64,000 nt of DNA from the NCBI RefSeq assembly GCF_002887735.1, contig NZ_PKQP01000005.1, forward strand, positions 124,001 through 188,000, given 5' to 3'. Source of the stretch: Stenotrophomonas bentonitica (GTDB lineage Bacteria; Pseudomonadota; Gammaproteobacteria; Xanthomonadales; Xanthomonadaceae). A model generated the notes under the pieces. That model searched no databases and was not told the DNA's origin. It saw only the letters and a list, made by a program, of their open reading frames with translations. A program made the translations under genes and the position numbers. Shown here in pieces: positions 24,979 to 33,148 of the stretch. Each line of letters begins with the position of its first letter. The stretch's first letter is position 1.

Positions 24979-26409
24979 TCAGCCGCCTGCGCGCACCTGC
25001 AGCGCGCTGGCGAGCCGGCCGACCGTGGCAATCGCGCTGGCGAAGCGCTCGTCCAGTTCCTGGCAGCACGACAGGCGCAGGCAATGCCGGTAGCGGGCAC
25101 CGCGCGAGTACACCTGGCCGGGCATGAACACCACGCCCTCGGCCAAGGCCTGCTCGAACAGCTCCCCGGCATCGATCGCCGGGGGCAGCTCCACCCACAG
25201 AAGGAACCCACCGGTCGGCTGGGTGGCCGAGGTGCCGGGCGGAAAATGCTGGGCGATCAGCCCACGCACGTGGCTCACCTGGTCGCTGTAGAGCCGGCGC
25301 AGCCCACGCAGGTGGTGTTCGTAGTTTCCGGCCTCCAGGAATGCCGCCACCGCATCGCCGAGCAGGCGTGATTCGGCGCCGGAGGAATGGAATTTCAGCA
25401 GCTGGATATCGGCAGCGAAGCGACCCCCATCGAGCCAGCCGATCCGGTAATCCGGCGCCAGCGTCTTGGAGAAACCACTGCAGACCATGATCCAGCCATC
25501 GCGATCGAAGCTCTTGGCCAGCGGTTCCAGCGGCTCCTTGAACTGCAGCTCGGCGTAGACCGCATCTTCGATCAACGGCACCTGGTAATGGTTCACCAGC
25601 TCGGCCAGGCGCTGCTTGTTCGGCACGGGCATGCTGCCGCCGAGTGGATTGTGCACGGTCGGCATGACCATGATCGCGGCGATGCCGCCGGCGGCGAGCA
25701 GCGCTTCCAGTGCTTCCAGATCGAGGCCGTCCCTCGGATGGGTGGGCAGCTCGATCGCGCGCAGGCCCAGGCTGCGCAGCAGCGGGTAGATGTTGAAATA
25801 CGAGGGCGCTTCGATCGCGACCGCATCGCCGGGTTGGGTCACCACGCGCAGCGCCAGCTGCAGGGCTTCCATCGCGCCATGGGTGAGCACCAGCCGGTCG
25901 GTGGTGGTGTGCAGCCCCAGCCGTGGCCCTCGCTGCACGATCTGCGTCAACAGCCGTGCCGCACCGTTGGGACGTGCGTAGGTCTCCACCGTGGTGGCAG
26001 CCCGGCGCAGTACCTGCGCGGTGATGCGGGCCAGCTGCGCACCGGGATAGAAGCGCTTGCCGCGCGGCCCGGCGAAGGCCAGGTCGACGATGCCCGGTTG
26101 CTGCTGTGCGGCCAGCACGCGCGCCATCATCGCCTGCTGTGCCGGTGCGGTGGGCGGAGACGGCGCCTGCCGCAGCGACTGCGTCGGTTCGGGCAGACGC
26201 GGGCTGACCACGAAGCCGGCCTTGGGCCGCGGCAGCACCAGCCCGGCATCCTCCAGCTGCCGATACGCGGCGATCACCGTGTTGAGGCTGAGGCTGCGCT
26301 GTGTCGCCAGGCCGCGCAGCGACGGCAGCCGGGTGCCGACCGGCAAGCGCCCACTGCGGATCGCGTCGGCCATTTCATCGGCCAGGGACTGGTAGAGGTT
26401 GGTCGCCAT
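24979..26409 (-). CDS. MocR-type regulator: GntR DNA-binding domain fused to aminotransferase fold
   Basis: A ~476-residue MocR/PdxR-like regulator. Residues 1-70 are a GntR winged HTH (LADEMADAIRSGRLPVGTRL; GLATQRSLSLNTVIAAYRQL). The rest is a class-I aminotransferase domain with PLP-binding Lys in VCSGFSKTLAPDYRIGW. Such proteins sense PLP or amino-acid adducts rather than catalyse. The start is uncertain: Mets at 26421, 26415 and 26409 all exist without a strong ribosome-binding site. I chose 26409, downstream of the repeats described next. It is transcribed away from bioD, convergent with it. Confidence 0.88.
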   Translation of the reverse strand: MATNLYQSLADEMADAIRSGRLPVGTRLPSLRGLATQRSLSLNTVIAAYRQLEDAGLVLPRPKAGFVVSPRLPEPTQSLRQAPSPPTAPAQQAMMARVLAAQQQPGIVDLAFAGPRGKRFYPGAQLARITAQVLRRAATTVETYARPNGAARLLTQIVQRGPRLGLHTTTDRLVLTHGAMEALQLALRVVTQPGDAVAIEAPSYFNIYPLLRSLGLRAIELPTHPRDGLDLEALEALLAAGGIAAIMVMPTVHNPLGGSMPVPNKQRLAELVNHYQVPLIEDAVYAELQFKEPLEPLAKSFDRDGWIMVCSGFSKTLAPDYRIGWLDGGRFAADIQLLKFHSSGAESRLLGDAVAAFLEAGNYEHHLRGLRRLYSDQVSHVRGLIAQHFPPGTSATQPTGGFLLWVELPPAIDAGELFEQALAEGVVFMPGQVYSRGARYRHCLRLSCCQELDERFASAIATVGRLASALQVRAGG

Positions 26410-26470
26410 CGGCATCTGCATCCACGGGTATCTGTAACCGTGCGGATGCCAGTCATCTGCATCTGTATCC
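26410..26470 (-). promoter_or_regulatory. Direct-repeat cluster at the MocR gene start, candidate operator
   Basis: On the minus strand, GGATACAGATGCAGATG (26470-26454), GGTTACAGATACC (26440-26428) and GGATGCAGATGCC (26423-26411) share GGWTRCAGAT. MocR regulators commonly bind direct repeats near their own promoters, so autoregulation is plausible but unproven. Confidence 0.45.
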
Positions 26471-26565
26471 GCGTTGGGACGCAGCCTACCATGGGCGTGA
26501 CGACTTCTCTCGCGCACGGCAGAGCGGTGTGTGCCGTGCGTCTTTTCTTCTGGTTCGCCGCGTGA

Positions 26566-27312
26566 TCAGCGCGCCGAAATGGAGGTACTCACCAGGCGCG
26601 GCTGCTCGCGGTACAGCGCCGGATACTGCTGCTTCAGCGCGGCCACCTTGGGCAGGTCGTTGATCCGGATATACAGCGATTCCGGATGCAGCGTGAGGTA
26701 GTTCTGGTGATAGCCCTCGGCGGCGAAGAACGGCTTGCCACCCTCGACCTGGGTCACCACCGGCGCGGCGTAGGTCCTGGCCTGCTGCAGCTGGGCGATG
26801 TAGGCGCGGGTGGCATCGCGCTGCGCGGCGTCGTCGGCATAGACCGCCGAGCGGTACTGGGTGCCGCGGTCCGGGCCCTGCCGGTTGAGCTGGGTCGGAT
26901 CATGCGCCACCGAGAAGAACACCTGCATCAGCTGGCCATAGCTGACCTGGGCCGGATCGTAGGTGACCTGTACCGCCTCGGCATGGCCGGTACCACCGCC
27001 GCCGACGCGCGGGTAGGTGGCGTTCGCCGCACTGCCGCCGATGTAGCCGGAGAGCGCATTGTCCACGCCCTTGATGTGCTGGAACACGCCCTGCACGCCC
27101 CAGAAGCAGCCACCGGCGAACACCACCTGCGCGCGCTTCACGCCGGGTTGGCGCAGGTCCGCCTTGCCGGCAGGGGGAGGCAAGGCCACGGTCGTGGCGG
27201 CCGCGGCAGCGTGTGCCGGCCGATCAAGACCGACCACCACCACGCTGGCGGTGAGTGCCGCGATGGCGACAGCGATGCCGCCTGCAACGAGTTTGTCGAA
27301 CGCGATCTTCAT
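26566..27312 (-). CDS. msrA: Peptide-methionine (S)-S-oxide reductase MsrA, exported
   Basis: A 248-residue MsrA with an N-terminal membrane anchor or signal segment (residues 10-42, VAGGIAVAIAALTASVVVVG ... PAHAAAAA). The catalytic motif VVFAGGCFWGVQGVF is near residue 75. Further motifs are GHAEAVQVTYDP, GTQYRSAVY and EGYHQNYL. It reduces S-epimer methionine sulfoxide in envelope proteins. GAGGAG lies upstream of the ATG at 27312. It begins 11 bp after dipZ, which would supply electrons. Confidence 0.95.
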   Translation of the reverse strand: MKIAFDKLVAGGIAVAIAALTASVVVVGLDRPAHAAAAATTVALPPPAGKADLRQPGVKRAQVVFAGGCFWGVQGVFQHIKGVDNALSGYIGGSAANATYPRVGGGGTGHAEAVQVTYDPAQVSYGQLMQVFFSVAHDPTQLNRQGPDRGTQYRSAVYADDAAQRDATRAYIAQLQQARTYAAPVVTQVEGGKPFFAAEGYHQNYLTLHPESLYIRINDLPKVAALKQQYPALYREQPRLVSTSISAR

Positions 27313-27323
27313 GCGATGGCTCC

Positions 27324-29084
27324 TCAACCAAACGTAAAGGCGTAGGCGTGCACGCCCGGATCGAGGAACTCGATCTCGAAGGTGCGCTCCTGCACGGTGC
27401 CGGACTGGCGGATCAGCTGATACAGACGGTTTTCATCCACGCGGCCGTCGCCATCGGCGGTGATGTCACCGCCGGCCGCTGCGCCCGGCGCCTGCCCGTC
27501 GATGCGCACGCGGAAGCGGACCGGCTTGCCGTCCTCGCCCGGGGCCAGCACCAGGTGCAGGTCGCGCGCATGGAAGCGGAAGGCGATACGGCCGCCATCC
27601 GTCTCCAGCCGGGCGTCTTCGTTGCCCACCGTCCAGCGTCCTGCCAATGCCCACTGGTTGTGTTGAAGGGTGGCAGGGACGGTGTAGTCGGCAGGCTGGT
27701 CCTGGCGCTGGCCACCGGGCGAGGCGAAGTTCTCGGCGCGAGCGTGACCCAGGTAGGTCTCCGGCGATTTGAGGTTGTCCATGTCGGCCTGGCGCGCCAC
27801 GCCATCCAGCGCCATCGCCACCGGTGCGTCATCACCGGGGAGGGTGTTGCCGGCCTCGCGCAGCAGCTGGCGGATGATCTGCTCGGACTGCGCATAGTTG
27901 CCTTCACCGAAGTGATGCGCACGGATCTGGCCCTGCGCATCGATGAAGTAGTGCGCCGGCCAGTACTTGTTGTTGAAGCCGCGCCAGATGGCGAAGTCGT
28001 TGTCGATCGCCACCGGGTAGGTCACCTTCAGGTCCTTCACCGCGCGCTGCACGTTGGCCAGGTTGCGCTCGAAGGCGAACTCCGGTGCGTGCACGCCGAT
28101 CACCACCAGCCCGTGGTCGCGATAGCGCTCGGCCCACTCGCGCACGTACGGCATCGCGCGCAGGCAGTTGATGCAGGAGTAGGTCCAGAAATCGACCAGC
28201 ACCACCTTGCCGCGCAGCGGCGGTGCATCCAAGGGCGGGCTGTTGAGCCACCCGGTGGCACCGGCCAGCGAGGGCAGGGTGCCTTCCACCGGCAGTGGCT
28301 GCCCGGGCGTGCTCGCAGCGGCGCGCATCATCGCCGCGCCGGCGGCCGGTTCCTGTGCTGGCAGCACGTCGAGCAGGCCCTGTTCCAGCTTGGCGGTGCT
28401 GACCGTGGAGAGCCGGGTCAGTACGCCGGTATCCCAGCCCATCGCGATGGCGACCACCGCCAACAATGCGGCGATGCCCAGCCCACGGCGCACCCACTCG
28501 CCCACGCCGAGGCGACGCTTGAGCGCGGCGAACACGCGCCCGCCGATCCAGATCGCCAGCGCCAGCGAGGTCGCCGCGCCCAGTGCATAGGCGAGCAACA
28601 GCCCGCTGGTGCCGACACTGGCGCCCTGCAACGCCGCGCCGGTGAGGATCAGGCCGAGGATCGGTCCCGCGCACGGTGCCCACAGCAGGCCGGTGGCGAT
28701 GCCGATCAGCAGCGAGGTACCCACGCCCCCCCGGCCCGCGTCACTGGCCGCATCGGCCGAGGCGCTCAGCCGCGCCCCCAGCCGCTGGAACGGCGACAGC
28801 AGGCGGTCGGCCAGCGCCGGCCACAGCAGCGCCAGCGCGAACACCGCCATCACCACCAGTGCGATCCAGCGCCCGATCTGGTTGGCCTGCGCCACCCATT
28901 GGCTGCTCACCGCCGCCAGGCTGGCGACCACGGCGAACATCAACGTCATGCCGATCAGCAGCGGCAGCCCACTGCGCAGGAAAGGGCGGTCGGACCGTGC
29001 GAACACGAACGGCAGCACCGGCAGGATGCAGGGGCTGAGGATGGTGAGCACGCCACCGAGGTAGGCCAGCACGAGCAGAAGCAT
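27324..29084 (-). CDS. dipZ: DipZ: CcdA-like transmembrane thiol transporter fused to thioredoxin domain
   Basis: A 586-residue inner-membrane protein. Residues 1-215 form a CcdA/DsbD-beta-like domain with two redox cysteines (LSPCILPVLPF and WAPCAGPILG) and several TM segments. Around residues 290-400 a TlpA-type thioredoxin domain has the active site FWTYSCINCLRAMPYV. The C-terminal ~150 residues form the galactose-binding-like DipZ module. It carries electrons from cytoplasmic thioredoxin to the periplasm. Between msrB and msrA, its natural clients are those two reductases. Confidence 0.93.
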   Translation of the reverse strand: MLLLVLAYLGGVLTILSPCILPVLPFVFARSDRPFLRSGLPLLIGMTLMFAVVASLAAVSSQWVAQANQIGRWIALVVMAVFALALLWPALADRLLSPFQRLGARLSASADAASDAGRGGVGTSLLIGIATGLLWAPCAGPILGLILTGAALQGASVGTSGLLLAYALGAATSLALAIWIGGRVFAALKRRLGVGEWVRRGLGIAALLAVVAIAMGWDTGVLTRLSTVSTAKLEQGLLDVLPAQEPAAGAAMMRAAASTPGQPLPVEGTLPSLAGATGWLNSPPLDAPPLRGKVVLVDFWTYSCINCLRAMPYVREWAERYRDHGLVVIGVHAPEFAFERNLANVQRAVKDLKVTYPVAIDNDFAIWRGFNNKYWPAHYFIDAQGQIRAHHFGEGNYAQSEQIIRQLLREAGNTLPGDDAPVAMALDGVARQADMDNLKSPETYLGHARAENFASPGGQRQDQPADYTVPATLQHNQWALAGRWTVGNEDARLETDGGRIAFRFHARDLHLVLAPGEDGKPVRFRVRIDGQAPGAAAGGDITADGDGRVDENRLYQLIRQSGTVQERTFEIEFLDPGVHAYAFTFG

Positions 29085-29119
29085 GGAGAGGTCCTTCTAT
29101 GACGCAGGGAGTGCGGCGC

Positions 29120-29626
29120 TCAGGCCGCGACGAAATTCATGGCCACGCCGTTCATGCAATAGCGCAGTCCGGTCGGGCGCGGGCCATCGTCGAACACGTG
29201 GCCGAGGTGGCCACCGCAACGCCGGCAGTGCGCCTCGACCCGGACCATGCCCAGCGTGGTGTCGCGGTCTTCGCCGACGGCATCGTGCAGCGGCGCCCAG
29301 AAGCTGGGCCAGCCGGTACCGCTGTCGAACTTGGTGGAGGAGGAGAACAGCGGCAGCGCGCACCCCGCACAGGTGAAGGTGCCGCGCCGGTGTTCCTTGT
29401 TGAGCGGGCTGCTGAACGGCCGCTCGGTGCCCTGCCGGCGCAGCACGCTGTACTGGGCCGGGGTGAGCTGCTCGCGCCACTGCGCATCGCTGCGCATGAC
29501 CTCGAACTGGCGCGCAGGCGCGGCGGGAGCTGCCGGGGCGGGCCCGCTGCAGGCGGTCAGTCCGAACAGGCCGGCCGCGGCAGCCATGCCACCCATTCCA
29601 AGCACATTGCGACGTGTGTAACGCAT
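29120..29626 (-). CDS. msrB: Peptide-methionine (R)-S-oxide reductase MsrB, Tat/lipoprotein-type exported
   Basis: A 168-residue MsrB with an unusual export signal: twin-arginine MRYTRRNVLGMGGMAAAAGL followed by a lipobox-like LTAC. It is therefore probably a Tat-exported lipoprotein. Zinc pairs CAGC and CRRC, the [14 protein letters not shown] motif and the catalytic Cys in LRYCMNGVAM are present. First gene of the msrB-dipZ-msrA operon. Divergent from the two-component pair across 146 bp. Confidence 0.94.
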   Translation of the reverse strand: MRYTRRNVLGMGGMAAAAGLFGLTACSGPAPAAPAAPARQFEVMRSDAQWREQLTPAQYSVLRRQGTERPFSSPLNKEHRRGTFTCAGCALPLFSSSTKFDSGTGWPSFWAPLHDAVGEDRDTTLGMVRVEAHCRRCGGHLGHVFDDGPRPTGLRYCMNGVAMNFVAA

Positions 29627-29772
29627 GGCCGATCTCCGGGCACGGGGACGATGCGGCCATGCTGCGCCCGGCCCGGTCAACGAATCCTCACGCAGGGTTA
29701 AATTTTCCGTGACACATTCAGGTCGCGATCCGTCGACAATGCCGCCATGCCCTCCTGCCGCCCCCTGAGCCG
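29627..29772. promoter_or_regulatory. Shared control region of msrB-dipZ-msrA and two-component genes
   Basis: A 146-bp divergent gap. It holds GTTAAATTTTCCGTGACACATTC near 29696-29718, the only A/T-rich stretch, a likely promoter area. Ribosome-binding site for the regulator gene is weak (CCCTGAGCCG). No exact palindrome was noticed. Confidence 0.4.
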
Positions 29773-30495
29773 ATGAGCAGTGCCAAGCGCGTCCTGATCG
29801 TCGAAGACGATGTCCACATCGCCAACCTGCTGCGCATGCACCTGCGCGATGAAGGTTATGAGGTCACCCATGCCGCCACCGGCGACGAGGGCCTGGCCCT
29901 GCTGGAGGCGCAGCCGTGGAGCGCGCTGGTGCTGGACCTGATGCTGCCCGGTGTGGACGGCCTGGAGATCTGCAAGCGCGCCCGTGCGATGACGCGCTAC
30001 ACGCCGATCATCATCACCAGTGCGCGCGCCAGTGAAGTGCACCGCATTCTCGGCCTGGAGCTGGGCGCAGACGATTACCTGGCCAAGCCCTTCTCGATGC
30101 TGGAACTGGTGGCACGCGTGAAAGCGCTGCTGCGCCGGGTGGAAGCGATGGCCCAGAACGCACGCATCGATGCCGGTGAGATCGAGGTGGCCGGGCTGCG
30201 CATCGACCCGGTCGCCCGCACGGCGCTGGTGGAGGGACGACCGCTGGAGTTGACTCCGCGCGAGTTCGACCTGCTGTACTTCTTCGCCCGTCATCCCGGC
30301 CAGGTGTATTCGCGCATGGACCTGCTCAACCAGGTGTGGGGCTACCAGCACGACGGCTACGAGCACACCGTCAACACCCACATCAACCGGCTGCGCAACA
30401 AGATCGAGCGCGATGCGGCCAATCCGCAGCGCATCCAGACGGTCTGGGGACGGGGCTACAAACTGGTCGATGGCAACGAAGGGGGCGGCGCATGA
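29773..30495 (+). CDS. OmpR/PhoB-family response regulator
   Basis: A 240-residue two-domain regulator. The receiver has acidic pocket VEDD, phospho-acceptor Asp in LVLDLMLPGVDG and Lys in DDYLAKPFSML. The winged-helix Trans_reg_C domain is typical, ending VNTHINRLRNKIERD ... TVWGRGYKLV. It is followed with ATGA overlap by its cognate kinase. Divergent from the periplasmic Met-sulfoxide repair operon, so control of that operon by oxidative envelope stress is a reasonable guess. Confidence 0.92.
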   Translation: MSSAKRVLIVEDDVHIANLLRMHLRDEGYEVTHAATGDEGLALLEAQPWSALVLDLMLPGVDGLEICKRARAMTRYTPIIITSARASEVHRILGLELGADDYLAKPFSMLELVARVKALLRRVEAMAQNARIDAGEIEVAGLRIDPVARTALVEGRPLELTPREFDLLYFFARHPGQVYSRMDLLNQVWGYQHDGYEHTVNTHINRLRNKIERDAANPQRIQTVWGRGYKLVDGNEGGGA

Positions 30496-31958
30496 TCCGG
30501 CTCACGTTGTCGCAGCGCCTGTCCGCGGTGTTCTTCGCGCTGCTGCTGTTGTGCTGTGGCGCGCTGGTGTGGATCCAGATGCGCAGCACCACGGTGCATG
30601 AGCAGGAAACCGTACAGCGCCTCTCGCGCGGGCTGGCCGAACACATCGCGCGCAGTGGCGAGTTGATGGATGGCCGCGGCATGCGCAACGGCGAAGTGCG
30701 CGCGCTGTTCGGCAAGCTGATGGCGGTCAACCCGAGCGTGGAGGTATACCTGCTCGACGACCAGGGCCGCATCCTCGGCCACGATGCTCCGGACGGTCAT
30801 CTCAAGCGCAGCCGGGTCGATCTGGCACCGGTAAAGGCGCTGCTGCGCGACGAGCCGCTGCCGATCCTCGGCGATGACCCGCGCAGCGCCACCGGCCGCA
30901 AGGTGTTCAACGCGGCGCCGCTGTGGGTGCAGGGGCATCAGGCCGGCTACATCTACGTGGTGCTGGTCGGTGAACAGCGAGAAGCACTGGCGGCCAACAT
31001 CGCCGCAAACAGTACGCTGCGCACCACGCTGTGGTCGTTGGCGATCGTCGCGGTGGTGGGCCTGCTGGCCGGCCTGGTCGCGTTCCGTTGGGTCACCCGC
31101 CCGCTGCGCCAGCTGACCCGGCGCATCCAGTCCTTCGATGTCGATGCCGCCACTCCCGATGCCGCCCCGCCGCCGGCGCCGCTGCGCAGCGGCGAGCGCG
31201 ATGAACTGGCCATCCTGCAGCACAGCTTTGGTCACATGGCCCAGCGCCTGGGCGAGCAATGGCAACAGTTGCGCCAACAGGACCTGCAGCGGCGCGAGCT
31301 GGTGGCCAATATCTCCCACGACCTGCGCACGCCGCTGTCCTCGCTGCACGGGTATCTGGAAACGCTGGCCCTCAAAGACGCCACGCTGGGCGCCGACGAG
31401 CGCCAGCGCTATCTCTCGATCGCGCTGTCGCAGAGCCACAAGGTCGGGCGCCTGGCCCAGGCGTTGTTCGAGCTGGCCCGGCTCGAACACGGCGGTGTCG
31501 TACTGGACCGCCAGGCGTTCTCGCTGCCGGATCTGATCCAGGATGTGTTCCAGAAATTCGAGCTGGCGGCCGAGTCCCGCCGGCAGACACTCAGCGCCGA
31601 CATTCCGCCGGGTATCCCGCCGGTGATCGCGGACCTGGCATTGATCGAGCGGGTGCTAACCAACCTGCTCGACAACGCGATCCGCCATACGCCGGAAGGC
31701 GGGCGCATCACGGTCACCCTGCGCGCGGCCGATGGCCAGGTGCAGGTCAGCGTGGCCGATACCGGCCCGGGCATTGCCGCCGAACGCCGCGCCACCCTGT
31801 TTACCGCGATGCCGGCGTTGAGCAGCCAGCGGCCGGACAGCGGTGGGCTGGGCCTGCTGATCGTGCATCGCATCGTGCAGCTGCACGGGCGTGAGATCCG
31901 CCTGCTGGAGAGCCGGGAAGGGGCGTTGTTCGTGTTCTCGTTGCCGGCAGCGCGGTAA
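30492..31958 (+). CDS. Membrane sensor histidine kinase (EnvZ/BaeS-like)
   Basis: A 488-residue kinase. TM1 is near residues 10-28 (VFFALLLLCCGALVWI), followed by a periplasmic sensor of about 145 residues and TM2 near residues 180-200 (WSLAIVAVVGLLAGLVAF). HAMP follows, then HisKA with LVANISHDLRTPLSSLHGYL and a HATPase domain (NLLDNAIRHTP; DTGPGI; GGLGLLIVHRIVQLHG). Start ATG overlaps the regulator stop by 4 bp. The periplasmic domain has no recognisable ligand-binding family by eye. Confidence 0.92.
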   Translation: MIRLTLSQRLSAVFFALLLLCCGALVWIQMRSTTVHEQETVQRLSRGLAEHIARSGELMDGRGMRNGEVRALFGKLMAVNPSVEVYLLDDQGRILGHDAPDGHLKRSRVDLAPVKALLRDEPLPILGDDPRSATGRKVFNAAPLWVQGHQAGYIYVVLVGEQREALAANIAANSTLRTTLWSLAIVAVVGLLAGLVAFRWVTRPLRQLTRRIQSFDVDAATPDAAPPPAPLRSGERDELAILQHSFGHMAQRLGEQWQQLRQQDLQRRELVANISHDLRTPLSSLHGYLETLALKDATLGADERQRYLSIALSQSHKVGRLAQALFELARLEHGGVVLDRQAFSLPDLIQDVFQKFELAAESRRQTLSADIPPGIPPVIADLALIERVLTNLLDNAIRHTPEGGRITVTLRAADGQVQVSVADTGPGIAAERRATLFTAMPALSSQRPDSGGLGLLIVHRIVQLHGREIRLLESREGALFVFSLPAAR

Positions 31959-31966
31959 CAGCGCCC

Positions 31967-32005
31967 AAAAAAAAGACCCGACAGAGGGAGGGTTCTGTCG
32001 GGTCT
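31967..32005 (-). terminator. Intrinsic terminator of the phasin gene
   Basis: On the minus strand a 12-bp perfect stem AGACCCGACAGA / TCTGTCGGGTCT with an 8-nt loop is followed by eight Ts. The plus strand has no T-run, so it serves the phasin gene. Confidence 0.88.
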
Positions 32006-32052
32006 GGGATTGCGTGGGGGGAGGGACCCACGCAAATTCGATGTTGTCCGGC

Positions 32053-32418
32053 TCAGCCGCGGGTCTTGCCTGCGCTGGGCGTGGCGGCCGCGAACGGCTG
32101 CCGGGCGAGTTCGCTGAAGGCTTCGGAGGCCTTCAACCCCATGCCGGCCACTTCCTGGCTGGCGCTGGACCAACGGGCGAGGTTGTCACGCGCCAGTTGC
32201 GCGCCTTTGGGCAGCAGCAACTGCAGCGTGCCAGCATCCTGTGACTGCACGATTTCACCGAAGAACCCGCTGGTGGCGGTGATGTTCTTCTCCAGCGTCT
32301 TCAACTGCACCCCGAACATGCTTTCGGCATTTTCCAGCGCGAGCCGGTTGGCACGCGTGGCCGTGGCGGCCAGCTGGCGGGTGTAGTCGCTGAAGGAATC
32401 GGTGAACGCGGACGCCAT
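32053..32418 (-). CDS. Phasin family protein
   Basis: A 121-residue mostly helical protein (MASAFTDSFSDYTRQLAATA onward; VQLKTLEKNITATSGFFGEI; an Ala-rich tail ending PSAGKTRG). It matches the phasin pattern of amphipathic helices that coat polyhydroxyalkanoate granules or act as stress chaperones. No pha synthesis genes are in this window. The TGCA-rich inverted motif upstream and the strong terminator downstream make it a stand-alone regulated gene. Confidence 0.8.
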   Translation of the reverse strand: MASAFTDSFSDYTRQLAATATRANRLALENAESMFGVQLKTLEKNITATSGFFGEIVQSQDAGTLQLLLPKGAQLARDNLARWSSASQEVAGMGLKASEAFSELARQPFAAATPSAGKTRG

Positions 32419-32443
32419 GGTCAGGACGGCTCGAGAACGTTGA

Positions 32444-32478
32444 TGCAATGCAGCATACGCCGAAAATATTGCATTGCA
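32444..32478. promoter_or_regulatory. TGCAATGCA/TGCATTGCA inverted pair upstream of phasin
   Basis: TGCAATGCA at 32444-32452 and its reverse complement TGCATTGCA at 32470-32478, centres 26 bp apart, with A/T-rich sequence between. PhaR repressors of PHA genes are known to bind TGC-rich palindromes. The match to phasin context is by inference. Confidence 0.5.
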
Positions 32479-32568
32479 ACATTCCATCGCCAGTGGTGGC
32501 CCGGTTTTAGTTGAACCGGTTTCCAATCAATGGGTTGCGAAGGCTTGCGTGCGATGATGATGGGGTGG

Positions 32569-32592
32569 GAGCCGACCAACGGTCGGCTCTAC
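32569..32592 (-). repeat. SMAG/REP-type palindrome
   Basis: On the minus strand GTAGAGCCGACC-gtt-GGTCGGCTC; lies after the queD stop. Confidence 0.75.
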
Positions 32593-32606
32593 CGCGCGCT
32601 GCCGGG

Positions 32607-32960
32607 TCAGCCGCGGTAGCGGCAGCCGGAGGTGCAGGTTTCGTGCACGGTGACTTCGCTCAGCTCGGGCAGGGCCGGCTTGAGTTCGTCCCAGATCCAC
32701 ATCGCCAGGCGCTCGCTGGTCGGGTTCTCCAAGCCGGGGATGTCGTTGAGGTAGTGGTGGTCCAGACGGTCGTAGATCGGCTGGAAAGCGGCTTTGACGT
32801 CGCCGAAATCCATGATCCAGCCGGTCTGCTCGCCGGGCTCGCCTTCCACTTTGAGTTCCACCCGGAAGGAGTGGCCGTGCAGGCGCGCGCACTTGTGGCC
32901 CGGCGGCACGTTGGGGAGGTGGTGAGCGGCCTCGAGGGTAAAGACTTTGAAGATTTCCAT
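32607..32960 (-). CDS. queD: 6-carboxytetrahydropterin synthase QueD
   Basis: A 117-residue enzyme of queuosine precursor synthesis. Zinc-binding His residues lie in [23 protein letters not shown]; the CARLHGHS box is diagnostic. The Cys and Glu of the C-terminal [13 protein letters not shown] complete the site. Length and motifs fit QueD/6-pyruvoyl-tetrahydropterin synthase. Other que genes are not adjacent. Confidence 0.93.
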   Translation of the reverse strand: MEIFKVFTLEAAHHLPNVPPGHKCARLHGHSFRVELKVEGEPGEQTGWIMDFGDVKAAFQPIYDRLDHHYLNDIPGLENPTSERLAMWIWDELKPALPELSEVTVHETCTSGCRYRG

Positions 32961-33032
32961 GGCCGCATTGTAGCGGTGGGCTGGGGCTCCAGCAGGGGTC
33001 GGGCGTTAATTGTTGCTAACGAAAACATTTCC

Positions 33033-33083
33033 ATCCGGATGAAGAGATGTTAGTTTCTCTTATATCCGTATGAAGAGATGTTA
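33033..33083 (+). promoter_or_regulatory. Two 20-bp direct repeats upstream of the TonB receptor gene
   Basis: ATCCGGATGAAGAGATGTTA (33033-33052) and ATCCGTATGAAGAGATGTTA (33064-33083) differ at one base and start 31 bp (about three helical turns) apart. An AAGAGA/TCTCTT inverted pair lies between them. The position 66-116 bp before the ATG suggests a tandem operator. Confidence 0.6.
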
Positions 33084-33148
33084 TTGGCCGCGGTTCAGCC
33101 AGGCATGGACTACTGCGGAACTTGTCGTCCACCACCCCACTGAAGTTC

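Noticed and set aside
24979..26517. MocR start at 26517
   Set aside because: The extra 30+ residues are His/Arg/Asp-rich and overlap the repeat cluster; GntR domains start near the Met at 26409-26421.
27255..29102. 615-codon plus-strand frame opposite dipZ
   Set aside because: Shadow of dipZ; no coherent domains.
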